64,000 nt of DNA from Hansfordia pulvinata (lineage: Eukaryota; Ascomycota; Sordariomycetes; Xylariales). Positions 1-11,500 of the stretch are shown here, one piece after another. Where the stretch lies: positions 1,860,001-1,924,000 of the forward strand of contig BJKQ01000010.1 in assembly GCA_006538405.1 (NCBI GenBank), read 5' to 3'. Numbering within the stretch: the first letter of the stretch is position 1; every line of letters starts with the position of its first letter. The notes beneath the pieces are model-generated. The model was not told where the DNA came from. It did no database searches and was given only the letters and a program-made list of their open reading frames with translations. The translations under genes were made by a program, and so were the position numbers.

Positions 1-552
1 AGAGGCACATTTTCGTGTCGGGCGTGCTGGCGCAGATCGAGGCTCTCGAGGCCGGCGAAGATCCTTTGCCCCGGGTCACAGCCGCGCTGAAAGCCGGACT
101 ATTCGACTGTGTGAATTTGATGCGCGAGTCCGGGCAGTGCGACACGCCGTCCGATTTCAGTGGTGGCGGTGTCGGCGGGCAGGATTGGAGGTATGATGCT
201 ATGGGAGGCCTCGGCGATGACTTTGGCGGAGGAGGAGGCGGAGGTGGAGGAGTTGCTGGCGGTGGGGGCGTAGGATACGATCCCTCTAGTTTCTTCGGGT
301 TCGACTTCACTTCGATGGTAAGTTCGACTCTCACGGGACGTTCAGTGATGTTCCCAACATGCGTCTCGCAGGGTGTTTCCATCGCTTCGCGCATTGTGCT
401 GACCTTCTTCCACTCTTTAGGCTACAGATATGGTGCTTGACGACATGCAGGACCTCCTGCACTCTCCGAGTGGGCAGGGCATGGACGGCGCTAATCTGGA
501 TATGCTGGATGTTTCCTACTTCCCAGGCATGCCCCCAGGCGAAGGTGGGTAA
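1..552 (+). CDS. 3' part of an unidentified gene, possibly a fungal transcriptional regulator
   Basis: The reading frame is open from base 3, so the gene begins outside the window. Exon 1 runs to base 317; an intron from 318 to 420 (GTAAGT...CTTTAG, phase 0) joins Met to Ala-Thr-Asp, and the frame stops at TAA 550-552. The visible tail is about 150 residues: a helical part with a DPLPRVTAALKAGLFD stretch, then a glycine-only run (residues about 70-90 of the fragment), then an acidic-hydrophobic end (TDMVLDDMQDLLHSP) of the kind seen in activation domains. That composition is the only reason to suggest a regulator; no DNA-binding domain is inside the window. The frame stays open for more than 50 codons past the stop, with protein-like content, so the stop may be a mutation or error. 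Confidence 0.55.
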
Positions 553-967
553 GGTGGTTTGGCGATGCCGGGCGCTGGCCAAGGACAGCAGGAATACCTG
601 AACGACGTGATGAGCTACGAACATGAATCAAACGATCAACGTCCCTCTTCAGGAACACGGCCCCTCCATGCTGTGCTAGGTCGGTTTGGCCTTGTGAGTT
701 CAACCGGTGGATAGTATCAGCTTGGAGGCTCAGGCGGATCGCACCCTTCAAGCTTCCAGTGCGAGCAGTCGAGGTCAGCCCAGCAGGCCAAACACATTTT
801 GAAGATTGACCCTGAAGCGCAAAAGTGTCACTCTGCAGTGACGAAGTCACCGTGGGTGCGAAAGGAGCTGACGTGTTAAAGATTTCTACTGTTACAAGAA
901 GGAGATTGTTTATCGGGAGACGGACTAATTTTCCTTGAAGGCGATCATCACCTCCAAGCCTCCCTGT
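553..967. other. 3' spacer between two convergent genes
   Basis: Both flanking genes end here. The first part (553-720) is an open continuation of the upstream gene's frame after its TAA. No separate gene, repeat or RNA is evident. Confidence 0.5.
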
Positions 968-3278
968 CTAGGATACGACAACGCGCGTGCGGCCGAGGTT
1001 GGCTACACGCCCGAACGGTGTTGTAGGGTCGCCCTCGCGCTGCGAAGTGACGCGGACCACAGGGAAGAATGTCCCCGAGGAGTTGTATCGATGCTCCAGC
1101 GTCGTTGTCGCGACCCTCTCCGTGCCCGCCGCTACCAGTGGATGGCTGGTGAAGTTGCCGGAACCGACGGGATCCCACTCGAGCGAAACGACAAAACCAG
1201 CCCCTGGCGGCACCTCAGCCCTGACGTCGAAGACCACGGAGTCCCCCCTGCCCGCGACGGCTCGTCCCCCTCTTCCGCCCGCCACCGCGAGCGACACGAC
1301 AGGCTGGACGCCAGCCCGCTCCGTCGCGGCCCCGGGTACGATGATCTGGGCCGCCCATTCGGCGACGTCATACCGGGTCGAAGCCGGCGGCGCGACGCCT
1401 TCCTCGACCCACCGCGCCAGATCACGAAGCGCCTGCTCGATCACGCCGCCATAGTTCACCAGCTGGGCGTCCAGTTCGCCCGAGGCGTGTGTCGGGTAGT
1501 CGTGGTTGGCGTGCTCAGTGTACCAGAGGCGGTAGGAGTCGTCGAGGTCCGCGCCGCCTTCCGCGCGCAGCGCTCGGCTCACGCGGCCCCGGTACCAGTC
1601 GGCCTGCCAAGGGAAGGCATCGCTATCGACCAGGTTGTCAACGACAATCATCTTGGCGCCGGCGGGGATCCGGCCCGTGTGCGTCCCGCCGCCGCTGGCG
1701 CGGCGCGCTTGGTCACGGGACATGTCCACGGGCCGCTGTGGGTAGAGCGGTTGGCCGGTCGAGGCGTTGCGGAGCCAGTCGAGCCCGTAAAACCCCATAT
1801 CTGGAGGGGGAAGCGCGTGACGGTGGTACGACGACATGGCAACGAACCAGCTGTTGTCCAGGCGCACGCGGCACCCTTTGGTGACGGCTGTACTGCCGTC
1901 GTCGAGCACCAGCGTGGACGACGTGGCGTTCAGCGTCCCTGATAGGGCTGTGCCGGCGTCGCCGTCCTCTCGGCCGCGACAGAGCAGCGTCATCTCGACC
2001 TTGGACGTGTCCTTACCGCCGAGGGCGGGCGGCAGAGGGTCGAGCTGGACGACAACCCCATTACCCCGCTGCCGGCGGAGAAGCAGGCGACACGCCGACG
2101 ACGACAGCCGTGTGGTTGACGAGCGCGGCGCGCACGGCGTCGCCCATCGGCGTGGCTTCAGTCCCGAGGTACCCGGGCAACGTCCAAAAGTCGGTGTTGT
2201 ACGTGGGGTCGCCCTTCTTGTAGTTGGACATGAGGAGCGCCAGCGAGGCGGCGCCGGCGACCGTGTCAAAGTCCTCCCACGCAGCCTCGGGGACGCCCAT
2301 GGCCGTGGCCTCCCGCAGGGCGCCGCGCAGCGTCCCATTCGCGTCGCGCTCCTGTGGGATGCGGGCGTGGAGCGGGGCTCCGCCGCCGCCGCCGCCGCTC
2401 CCCGGCCTCGCCGCGTCGATGACGGCCGCCCGCGCGGCGCGGTCACCGGGGCCGACGACCAGCCCAACCAGGGCGCGCACGCAGATGTCTAGCGGCAGCG
2501 AGACGGGCGTCGCCTGGATGAAGGGCACGGCGCCGTCCCAGACGCCGACCGTGTTCTCCATCGCGCCGATGGTCTGGAACGAGCCCCCACTGCCGCCGAA
2601 GATGTAGGCATGGATCTTGCTGCTGTTGTTGCTGCTGTTGTTGTTGACGCGTGCGGTGTCGGCGTCCTCGCCGCCCTCTGGGTCGCCGCCGTCACCGTCG
2701 CCGTCGCCGTAGTACGCGGCCGCGTACCGGCGCGCAAACTTGGCCGCCGCCGCGTCGGCCCGGTAGGCCCCATTCCCGAAGCCCCTGATCTGGACGAGGC
2801 CGGCGCCGCTGGCCAGGGCGAAGCGGACGTGCGCGGCGGTCGCCTCGGCCGGGTTCGACGGGTACACGTACTGGAAGAGGCGGCGGCGCCAGGACGCGCG
2901 GGGCGGCAGGTAGAGCCGGATCTCGGTGTCGGTGACGTTGGCCGTCGTGGCGTTGGCGAAGTGCGCGGCAACCACCACCCCCCCTCTTCAAGGGTCTTCG
3001 TCGTCGTGCTGTCGACGACCACGCGGCTGAACGCCGGGTCCACGCACGACGGGGTGATGTGCCAGGGCGCGTCGGCGTCGTCGTCGGCGGCGGCAGGTTT
3101 GCACTCCTCGAGGGCGGCGGCGGCGGCAACGACGACAGCAACGCGGGTCAGCAGCAGGAGAAGGGCGGGCAGGCCGCGAGCCCGGCGGGGAGTTGACCTG
3201 TGCAGGAAGAAGGGGTTGAGGTCAGCTCGGGTCTGGGGTGATTGGTGCTCGATTCCGTACTTACGTATGAGGTAACAT
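968..3278 (-). CDS. Secreted alpha/beta-hydrolase-like protein with C-terminal PKD-like domain (apparent frameshifts)
   Basis: The start at 3278 follows from splicing: exon 1 (MLPHT) ends at 3265, the intron is 3198-3264 (GTAAGT...CTGCACAG), and exon 2 continues as a signal peptide (RGLPALLLLLTRVAVVV). The middle has a GGSGGS nucleophile-elbow-like motif inside AYIFGGSGGSFQTIGAME and several N-glycosylation sites. The last ~110 residues read as a PKD-like beta-sandwich (GDSVVFDVRAEVPPGAG, FFPVVRVTSQREGD). Proteins with this order are known from fungi and actinobacteria; the substrate is unknown. The frame changes twice: at the C7 tract 2973-2979 one base seems to be missing, and near C4 2064-2067 two bases seem to be missing, or an intron lies there. 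With these repaired the frame is continuous to the stop at 968. Hydrolase activity is inferred from the elbow motif only. Confidence 0.7.
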
Positions 3279-4100
3279 GTTCGTTTCTTTGGCTGTTCTG
3301 CGTTTACGAAAAGGGGCCAACCCGCGGATAGCGTCACACGAGCCCAATTGGAGGCCGAAGGGGTAAGCGGCAATGCTGCATGAATGAGAGGATAGAAGAC
3401 GAGAAGCTGGCCTTTATTCGTTATTTGAGAGGGCCGGACTGAACCAGCGCGAGGGCTGGCAAGGGCATGGCATGACGGCAGGGGCAGCAGGCGGCACTTA
3501 CGTGGCCGTGAGGCGAACCGTGCAACTACAAATTTCGGCAGTCGTTGCTGAGGGAGATACTCTCGTTACGGTAGTGAGGGCTTCCTTGCCACGATTCTCG
3601 GATAGACCCGAATAATCTCACGGTGGGGCCGAGGGAGCACGTCCACGGGCTTCCGAATATACGGCCGCTGTCCGAATAATCGAAGCCGGTTCCGAGAGAG
3701 TGGATCGCGTATGTAGTTGTTGTCGCTGTCAGCGGGACGTGGGACAGAAGCCCGGGATGTGGAGGCCTCGACAACACGAGGCTGGGCCGATTTTGTCTCG
3801 CCCGAACGGAAAGCCTTAGAGATTGCGCAAGATGAGGCGGCCTTGTCTTCCAAACAAGCTTCCAGGTTCGAGATGATAAAGACCTGCGGATGTGTAAAGT
3901 CTCTGAGCGGTTCTCGTCAGGTGCCGCTTTCGAAAACAAAGTCATCGCGTTCACATTTCACGTTCTCCGGAACCAAACAGATTGAAGGGGGTTGTGCATA
4001 TTGCGTCGATTGCTCGGGTTATCTAAGTGGCAAAGCAGTAGCTCTTGCGTTCAGCCTCGTGTCATGTCTTCTTTTCCGCGCGTCCAGATCCAACTGGAAG
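3279..4100. other. Intergenic spacer
   Basis: This is the 5' side of the hydrolase gene and the 3' side of the small secreted gene. Open frames on both strands are short, overlap one another and show no domain, signal peptide or splice logic. I see nothing else. Confidence 0.5.
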
Positions 4101-4570
4101 CTAACCCGTGTGGTGCTTGCTGTCCACCGAGATGAGGATGCCCTTATACTCGGCAGCAGAGGATAAGATGTTCCTACATCATAGTGACTCAGGATTTGCC
4201 TGTGGACAGCCTCCGTGTGCCACTGGCTGTCCGAGAGGCCCACAAGCGCCCCGGACTTGGGGAACTTGGTGAACTTGATCTCGTCGCCCCGCTTGATCTC
4301 GATCCCGAGCTCCTCAAATGTTTTCCACATCAGCCAGTTCACACTGGGCACGAAGAGGTTGGTCTCCTCGGTGTGCTGCATCCCCTCCAGCTTTATCTCG
4401 TAGCTCTTGCGGTTGACCTTGAACTTGACGCTCTGCAGCTTCCCGTTGATGATAAAGTCGTGAGACTCCCGGGGCTGGATCCCCGCGGCGCCGGCGGCGG
4501 CATCGGCTCCTCCCCAGGAGAGGGCCAGCAGCGCGGCGAACTTAAGAAGAGAGCCCTGGGGCACAATCAT
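4101..4570 (-). CDS. Small secreted protein of unknown function
   Basis: The ATG at 4570 opens a clear signal peptide (SLLKFAALLALSWGGADA) followed by a soluble, lysine-rich domain with no cysteine (FIINGKLQSVKFKVNRKSYE...). Two gene ends are possible. Unspliced, the frame runs to 4019 (183 residues) with a poor, serine/arginine-rich tail. If an intron at 4149-4207 (weak donor GTCCAC, acceptor GCCGAG) is removed, the protein ends YKGILISVDSKHHTG at 4101 and is 136 residues long. I prefer the second because the tail reads like protein. No family was recognised. It is a candidate secreted effector-type or cell-wall protein by size and signal only. A TATA-like element lies about 135 bp upstream. 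Confidence 0.55.
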
Positions 4571-4700
4571 GTTGTCCAGGCGTCGGGTGATGAGCGGAGG
4601 CTCTACGAGTAGGCGGTAGGAAGGGGCCTGTGACGTGTTAATGTAAAAGGATGTATCCGGGGGACGACACGAGAAGACGTCTTGAGGGGCCGAGCCCTGT

Positions 4701-4710
4701 TATTATATCA
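4701..4710 (-). promoter_or_regulatory. TATA-like element of the small secreted protein gene
   Basis: On the minus strand this reads TGATATAATA, about 135 bp before the ATG at 4570. Position and composition only. Confidence 0.3.
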
Positions 4711-5684
4711 GGGGACACAGATCAGATTTCCGGACATACCTTTGTGTGAGGTAGGTTCGCTCTGATCTTGTCAACGGCCGCCTTTACAGCCGAGCTAAGT
4801 GTTAGGGATAGGTCCGCACCGGGCAGTGCTCGCGACGGTCGCCGCGGCGGTCGCGGCCGCCGGGTCCGTTGTCGCCCCGCGAGTATAAACTAGACGACGC
4901 CAGCCGTATAGGGCAACCTTAGGCGTGTGTTCAAAATAGATCACGTCGGTGGCCGCAGCCCGAGCTAAGGATTTGGGACAACATGGGCCCGGCCTTCTAA
5001 GAGGCTGCACTTTCGGCCAAGTGCCGGTGGCCACTGGCCTGAGGCCCGGTCGGCTTTTTCAAGGGTTATACTGAGCGAAGGAATCGGGGAGAGGTGTCAA
5101 TGGCCACACCGAAACCACAATAAGTCATCATCAGCCAACCGGACACCAGTTTGATGCACGACGAGACTTCTCTCTTAGTGGTGATGTTGTATCTCAGAAT
5201 ACGACATGGAATAAGCTGGGGGCGAGTCAGTCAATCTGCCCAAGTTATGTGTAAGTAGGAAAGCCCCCCTTACCGCCACAGACAGAGAGGGCATGACTGA
5301 CCCGAGCAAAACGCCCGATAGCAGTTGGCAGAGGTGTGTTGGTCTATGGCGGGTGCTGTCCCTGTGTTACCGCGGTAAGAAGACGCTTTTGCCTCATCGA
5401 TCATTTGCCGTCCCTCGGGGTCGTCGGGCACCGTGGCGCAGACCTCGTGCTGCGGCCAAGAGTCGGCGACCCAAGCCACTTTGACGCCACTGAAGAGACG
5501 GGGGTGTAAAGCCCGCGATGCGTATCTTCGATCTGACGAACAAACTGATGCACTGCTCGCCGCCTGGCTCGAGAAGTGATAACGCCGCTTCTGTTCGGGC
5601 CCCGGAGAGCTCTTTGCCTCGCGTGGAAAGTTGCAAAGTTCCGCCCGCCGGGGCTCTTTGGATGAGGCCGTTCGACTGCGGATA

Positions 5685-5726
5685 CGCAGACTTCAATTCC
5701 CTACCCCCAGTGAACAAATCAAGACC
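5685..5726 (+). repeat. Left arm of an imperfect inverted repeat
   Basis: This arm contains AATTCCCTACCCCCAGTGAA, and its reverse complement matches 5915-5957 with most differences being C/T or G/A transitions. The loop is about 190 bp. It could be a remnant of a small inverted-repeat transposon or a diverged inverted duplication. No target-site duplication was identified. Confidence 0.55.
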
Positions 5727-5850
5727 TCCCATCATCGAGTTATGTGATGACCTGAAGTGAACCAGTATAACAGTACATTTCTAGGCGCGGTCGGGAGTAC
5801 TCCTTAATTATTTGCCAGTAAAGAGGGTTGCCGGCTCGTTATCCCTGACC

Positions 5851-5894
5851 TCGTCGGCGCCCCCCCTCATCGGCGCCCCCTTTCGTCGGCGCCT
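5851..5894. repeat. Short GGCGCC-containing repeats
   Basis: Three near copies of TCRTCGGCGCCCCC follow one another. Each carries a GGCGCC palindrome. Confidence 0.5.
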
Positions 5895-5899
5895 TAGAA

Positions 5900-5916
5900 G
5901 GGGGGGGGGGGGGGGG
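5900..5916 (+). repeat. G17 homopolymer
   Basis: An uninterrupted run of 17 G at the inner edge of the right inverted-repeat arm. Confidence 0.9.
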
Positions 5917-5957
5917 TTTATTGAAATGTTCGTTGGGGGTAGGGAATCAAAGCCTGC
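5915..5957 (-). repeat. Right arm of an imperfect inverted repeat
   Basis: Pairs with 5685-5726; the shared core is TTGGGGGTAGGGAAT (GGGGGTAGGGAAT identical). Mismatches between arms are mainly transitions, as expected if a fungal repeat-mutating process such as RIP, or simple decay, acted on it. Confidence 0.55.
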
Positions 5958-6688
5958 GCTGCGGATATGGAGCGAGATGTGGGAAGCCTCGAGTCTTCGA
6001 GATGTAGCGAGGACCAGTTGCTTTCTCGTGGAAGACATCCTCATAGACAGATATTTTCCCTGCTCCGGGTGCCCATGAAGGCGGCAACTCCGAGGGGGCG
6101 GGTGGATTGGATTTATCTCTCAGGCCAGAAGCGGCGGGGAGGACGGAAGCTCTATGGGCCAAGTGCTGGACAAGTGAGGTAGTATCGGCGACGGAAAATC
6201 ACTACCTACATTACGGTGCTCAGGTATCGATCTGAGCCTCCCTGGCGCCCTCGACAATGCATGTTAGTAGCTATCGCGAGAGACGGCCGGCACATCTCTG
6301 AAGGCAGAGATGACGATGTCTCGAGTTGACGGGTGTGACGTAAGCGCCGCTCCCCAGACGATCGCCGATAACACGGAAGCCGCGACGGCATGGTAGCTCC
6401 TGCCGTTTGTTCTCAACACCATCACAACGCTCCATTAAGTGCATATACTTGACACGTATTGGGTTGACGGGGTAATTTACACGCCGGCACCTGTGCTACA
6501 CCAGACGTGCAAGAGGTATGTGCCTACATGTAGCTAGATACCCGAGAGACAGGCATTTATGTCATCCATCTCATCATCCAGTCGCTCATATAAACGTGCC
6601 ACCCGATGTTTACGTTCGTCCCTGCACTGCCATCCCTCTTAACCTTGCACTCCCACCCGTCGGCCTCTGCCTCCTTCTTCCCCCACAG

Positions 6689-7345
6689 TCACGAACATCG
6701 CCGCCACGCCAGGCGACAAGGACAAGAGTGCCACCCTCCACCAAAGCCAAGATGAGCTGGACCACGCCGTCTTCGCCGACAGCGGTGCCGCCCTGACGCG
6801 CAAGTTCGAATTCGGAATCATGCTGGCCCTAGCCTTCTGCGTGCTAGGCTCTTGCCACCGGGACCGCACGCTGCCCCAACAGCGCCGTTGGCGTCACCTT
6901 TGCCGGCCCGTTTGTAGCCACCGCCACGACCCTGCTCATCTTCACGGGGGCCTCGGCCGCCGCGGAATCCCAGCCCTCGCGCTTTGTGTTCGCGACCTGG
7001 ATCTCCCAGACAGACGGACGAGCTTGGACGACGGCGTCGCGTGGCTCATGGGCCTGGTCCAGACGGCGTTGGGCTGACCGCCTTCGACTACTCGGCCATC
7101 CACATGGCCGAGGCGATTCCCAACCCCTCCAAGCCGTCCTGAGCGTCAGCACCATCGCGCTGACCGTCTGGTACGCCATCCCGATTGCCGCGCTCCTCTT
7201 CGACGGCCGCGACAAGCTGCCTTCCACCTACGCGTCGGCCGAGTCCTTCACGCTTAGGTGGTACAGTACGGCGATGTACTGGGTCGCCGTTGTCTACTGC
7301 TCACTAAAACTCGATGGTCCGCGTTCTGCAAGTCGCCCAGCAGCG
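6689..7345 (+). pseudogene. Relic of an amino-acid/choline permease (APC superfamily)
   Basis: Pieces of one transporter appear in order in different frames: an N-terminal cytoplasmic end with DELDHAVFADSG and KFEFGIMLALAFCVLGS; then SRFVFATW; DGVAWLMGLVQTALG; LTAFDYSAIHMAEAIPNPS; and VSTIALTVWYAIPIAALLFDG. These match the order and wording of fungal HNM1/GABA-permease-like proteins (GVAWLMGL..., GLTAFD...M.EE.P.PSK). Roughly 200 residues between the first membrane segment and SRFVFATW are missing, and the far C-terminus is gone, so the protein cannot be a complete 12-helix carrier. There are about four frame changes. Some may be sequencing errors at G runs, but the internal loss is not explained that way. 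The substrate of the ancestor cannot be read. Confidence 0.75.
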
Positions 7346-8512
7346 CGCTGAAGCACGAGAAGGCGGTGTCAAGACCCCCCAATGAGCCGTATCAAAGGCT
7401 CAGTCGGTCAGCGGTCCTGTGTATAGGCGTGACCATCGGCGGCACGGCTGTCCCGCCCGGAAAATGCAGGCGAAGACCCAGTTGAAGGTTGATGAGAGCG
7501 AGTGAGCAAGACGCCCTATGAAGCAGCCAGCATCGGCAAGGACCGCCCGATGATCTTTGGCCACGCTCAACACGCCGTTTCACAGGGTGGCTGCTCTCGT
7601 ACTCAATCCTGCCCAGTGAACGACGAGGGATGCCACGTCTCTAGCTGCCTTGGCCGGTATTTGTGCCGAGAATTGCATTTTCGAAAAAAGCTCTGGCGGA
7701 TGTCGACATCATTGGCCCCCTTGAACGAAGTCGGGGCCCTTGCGTTGAGTTCCAACCCCTTACGCGGGCTGGGCAGTGCCATGTTCACCATGGTGGTAAC
7801 CAGAGCATCCTGAGTGGCCCAGTAGTAGCATCGGATGACACGCCGAAGCAGCTTGATCTGAGGCCGATTCGACTAGGCACCAACCACGAAAAAGCCTGTG
7901 CACGTGTACTGCAGCATCGATGCCACCCTCATTATGTGGCCACCTACTTACCTACAGGATCTGCATGTGCCTCACGGCTGCCATATGCAAAGCAGCAGCC
8001 GCCCATATCGACCGCGTGAATCACGATCACGAGGTGTCCGAGCCTGGGGCGGAGCGGGCGGTCCATGCAGGCTGTCTCACCTGCAGATTGTGTGTTCACC
8101 CCGGACCACTCGAGGAAGTTGCCGACCGCACGAGCAACCAGGGCGGCGAGCCTTCCTCTGCTCCGGCCGGCAACGTTATGTACCTGACGTACTGCAGGTT
8201 ACGACGGTACTTGCCTACCTGACCTGATCATGTTCCAATGGATATTACCTACCTTAGGTATGTACATTGGATCGCTCAAATCCCTGCATGCTGCCCGACC
8301 CCGCCTCGCCTCACCCGCTCGACATCTTCACTACCACCCTTCCATGCGCGCACCCGACCTTTGCGCCCAGTATATCTGGCGGTATTGCTCCACAAGGGCC
8401 TCGTTGACAACAAGGCTGACAGCGACGCTATCGAACATCAGGGCAAGGGGCGACTCCCAACCCCGAGAGTGGCCTCTCCCGTCCGCCTGACGCATGGCCA
8501 CAGCCTCCCAAC
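7346..8512. other. Intergenic spacer upstream of the NLR-type gene
   Basis: No supported gene. It contains TACCT/AGGTA motifs (for example around 8213-8262) and presumably the NLR promoter. Overlapping short frames show no domains. Confidence 0.5.
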
Positions 8513-11500
8513 ATGTGCCAGATACATATATTCCTGTCCTCCGGCGGCGAGCCGGCGCGTGGATCGGCGGCCTCTCAGCGGGCCGCCGTCTTCTTGTGCC
8601 CTCACTGCAACGCACACTCCGCCGAGTGTCCGTACTGCGGCGGCATGGCCAAGCAGATGCAGTCGCGCGCAAGATGGGAAGAGACGCTGAGCATCCAAAA
8701 ACGACGACTCGGCAAACGCCAGAAGTCGTTTGACGCAAAACTGTCGTTCGATACATTCGACTTGTTCCTCAGGGAGTTGGAGGAGACCAGGTCCAAAAAT
8801 GGCCTGGGCCGGCTGCTCAAGCCCAACGTCCTCGACCAGATCAAGGATTTCACAGCTGCCATTACAACTCTGAGCCAGCTGAGCGACCCAACGCTTATTG
8901 TCTGGGGCAGTCTTCAGGCTGTACTCAAGGTAATGCCCGATGAGCGAGCCAAATCAGTACACAGTCACTCACGCGTGGCAGCTTGCGTACGACTACGCGG
9001 ACACCGTTTCCATCATTGCGGAGATGGTCTCCGACATGACGCAGTCCCTTCCTCTATTCGAGAAGTATCGATCCATGTTTCCCACGGCTTATGAGCTGGA
9101 GGAGCCCCTTCGGGAGCTGTACTTCCACTACGTAGGCTTTTGTATCGATGTTGTCCTCTTCTTCGAGTCGAAGAAATGGAGTAAGCGAGCTGGCCCCAGC
9201 ACGAGACTGCAGTTTACCCGAGGACACGCTCTAACATTGCATGCATCACTTCCCAGAACTCCTCATAAGGCTCTCCTTCCGCAATCTACGCAAGAGATTC
9301 GAGGAGACAAGAAGAAACATTGCGAAGCAGGCCTCGACCTTCAACGTACAAGTCGACATCGCCCGCACTCGCCTGGGCGTTCGGGCCCATGAACACATCA
9401 TCAACTTGTCAAACGTGAATTTCCGCCGCCAGACAGTCATCAGCGGCGTCCCTTGCCACAAAAACTTCCGCTTCCAGGGCCGAGAATCAGTGCTCGAAGA
9501 AGTTCATAAACAGTTGCACTCAAAGGATGCAGCCCACAGTCAGATGTCGACCGTCATACATGGGATGGGAGGCGTCGGAAAAACACAAGTCGCCCTGGAA
9601 TATACCTACCGGCACCGGGAAGACTATTCGTACATCTTCTGGGTCAGAGCAGAGACCAGCGCAGAGCTCACCGTCTCTTTTGCCAGTCTTGCGCGCTCTC
9701 TAATCCCAGGCTCAATGGTCCAAGACCAGATCGCCAATGTCAAGCTTGTGCGAGACTGGATGACACAGAGTGAGCGTCTCTTGACCCCCAGTTGCCACCC
9801 ATATCCGCTGCTCTCTTTTCACCAGCAGCTACTAATCTGCCGTAGATGACCGATGGCTCATAGTGTTTGATAATGCGGATGCTCAAGACGTGGACCTCTC
9901 GCCATTCTGGCCGCCAACAGCACATGGGTCCATCTTGATCACGACGCAGCGACGCAACTTCACATTTTGGGCAGCCAGCAGTATTCATCTAGACACCTTC
10001 GAGGAAGACGAGGGCTCCCGCTTGATCCTGGGAGCAGTGACCCACTCCGGCAGGGGTCATTCGGATGAGACGGTCAAGGTTGCGCGAGATATCTCCATCG
10101 AGCTGGGCGGATTGCCTCTGCTTCTGACGCACATAGCTGGCTACATTGCAGGAACCGGGGCACCATTGGATGGTATTCTTGAAAATCTCCGGCAGCCATC
10201 AGAGTTCAAGAAGATTTGGGCATTTGACTCCGTGGCTTCGACAAACTTTCAGTACGGGGAGCCCATGACCAAAGTCTGGAGACTGGCACTGGATTCGCTC
10301 CGGCCTGATGCGTTAAGCACGCTGCATATCATGGCGATGCTGAACACGGACGAGGTATATGAAAACATGCTCTTCGGCGACTGGGCAGACGACGAGCTCG
10401 GATTTCTCAAGGAAGACAAACGATTCGAGTGAGAAGGCCGCCTTTCTTCCTGCTAAGATCCATCCTGGGGGCTGGGCCTCCTTCTCTTCTAATAAGCGCT
10501 AACAAGTCTCTTCTTGTTCAACCTACAGGTTCAACAATATCAGAGGAAACCTTATCGACCGTCATCTGATTGACGTCGGCACCGAATCCGGAAAGCTAAG
10601 GCTTTCAATGCATCGAGTTCTCAAGAGGCACATTCTGCAGAGGATGGACGACGAGGGGGACGAGTTGCTCAGCCTCAACTTCCAGCGCGCCGTGCGCATG
10701 GTGCGGCGTGAAATCCCACAAGCCGATGAGTTACAGACGCCGACCAGCGACGCTTGGATCGAGTCTGAGCGATGCATTCCCCATGTTCTGAGCCTAGTTG
10801 CGGTCTACCAAGACTGGGCCCCAAAGATCAGGCCCTCCTTGGAATTCGCTACGACTCTCGCCGACACGGGGACTAACTACATGTGGAGCCATGGCCAATG
10901 GAGAGATGCCGTCAAGATGCTCGCCGTGGGTGAGCGGGTGTGCGAGGAGCTATCCCACTTGGACGAGATCAATCTGGTGCACGCGGACATCTGCGCCATA
11001 TCCGGCTCAGTGCATGAGGACATCGGCTTCAGTGGACGGCAGACAGCACTGAAGGCTTGCGAGAAAGCCCTCAGGCTGCGAGAGGAGATGGTAAGAAAGG
11101 CGGAGGCGGCGGGCCAGTCCATCACGCCCTCAAGCATTCTGCAGCTGGCGAACGCTCGAAACGACGTGGGGGTGGTTGTCCTATCCTACGGACGGTTCGA
11201 AGAGGCGATACCACACTTCCTCGAGTCACTGAGATTGAAACGACTGCATCGGACAGAAGAGAACCTTGCCTGGCACTTTGGGGAGACGTTCAAGAACATG
11301 GCTATTGTGAAGCTTTACCAGGGCGACATGGCGGGAGCCGAGACTGAAGCGCGTCGCTCTCGTGAGCTCTGCTCCCAAGGCCGCGACCAGAAAGATGCGG
11401 CGACCCAGTCCGCCAACTCGGTCCTGGGCATTGTGTTGATGAATGTCGGCAAAATTGATGAGGCCCTAGTGCTATTCAAGGAGGCCTACCGGGAAAGACG

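Larger units (their letters stand above)
4571..6688. other. Gene-free interval with inverted repeat and G tract
   Basis: No supported gene. It holds the imperfect inverted repeat (5685-5726 and 5915-5957), repeated GGCGCC blocks (5851-5894) and a G17 run (5900-5916). Open frames here are short and lack domains. Confidence 0.5.

Noticed and set aside
3526..3954. 142-codon minus-strand open frame
   Set aside because: No domain or signal peptide, overlapped by equally long frames on both strands, Arg/Ser-rich composition.
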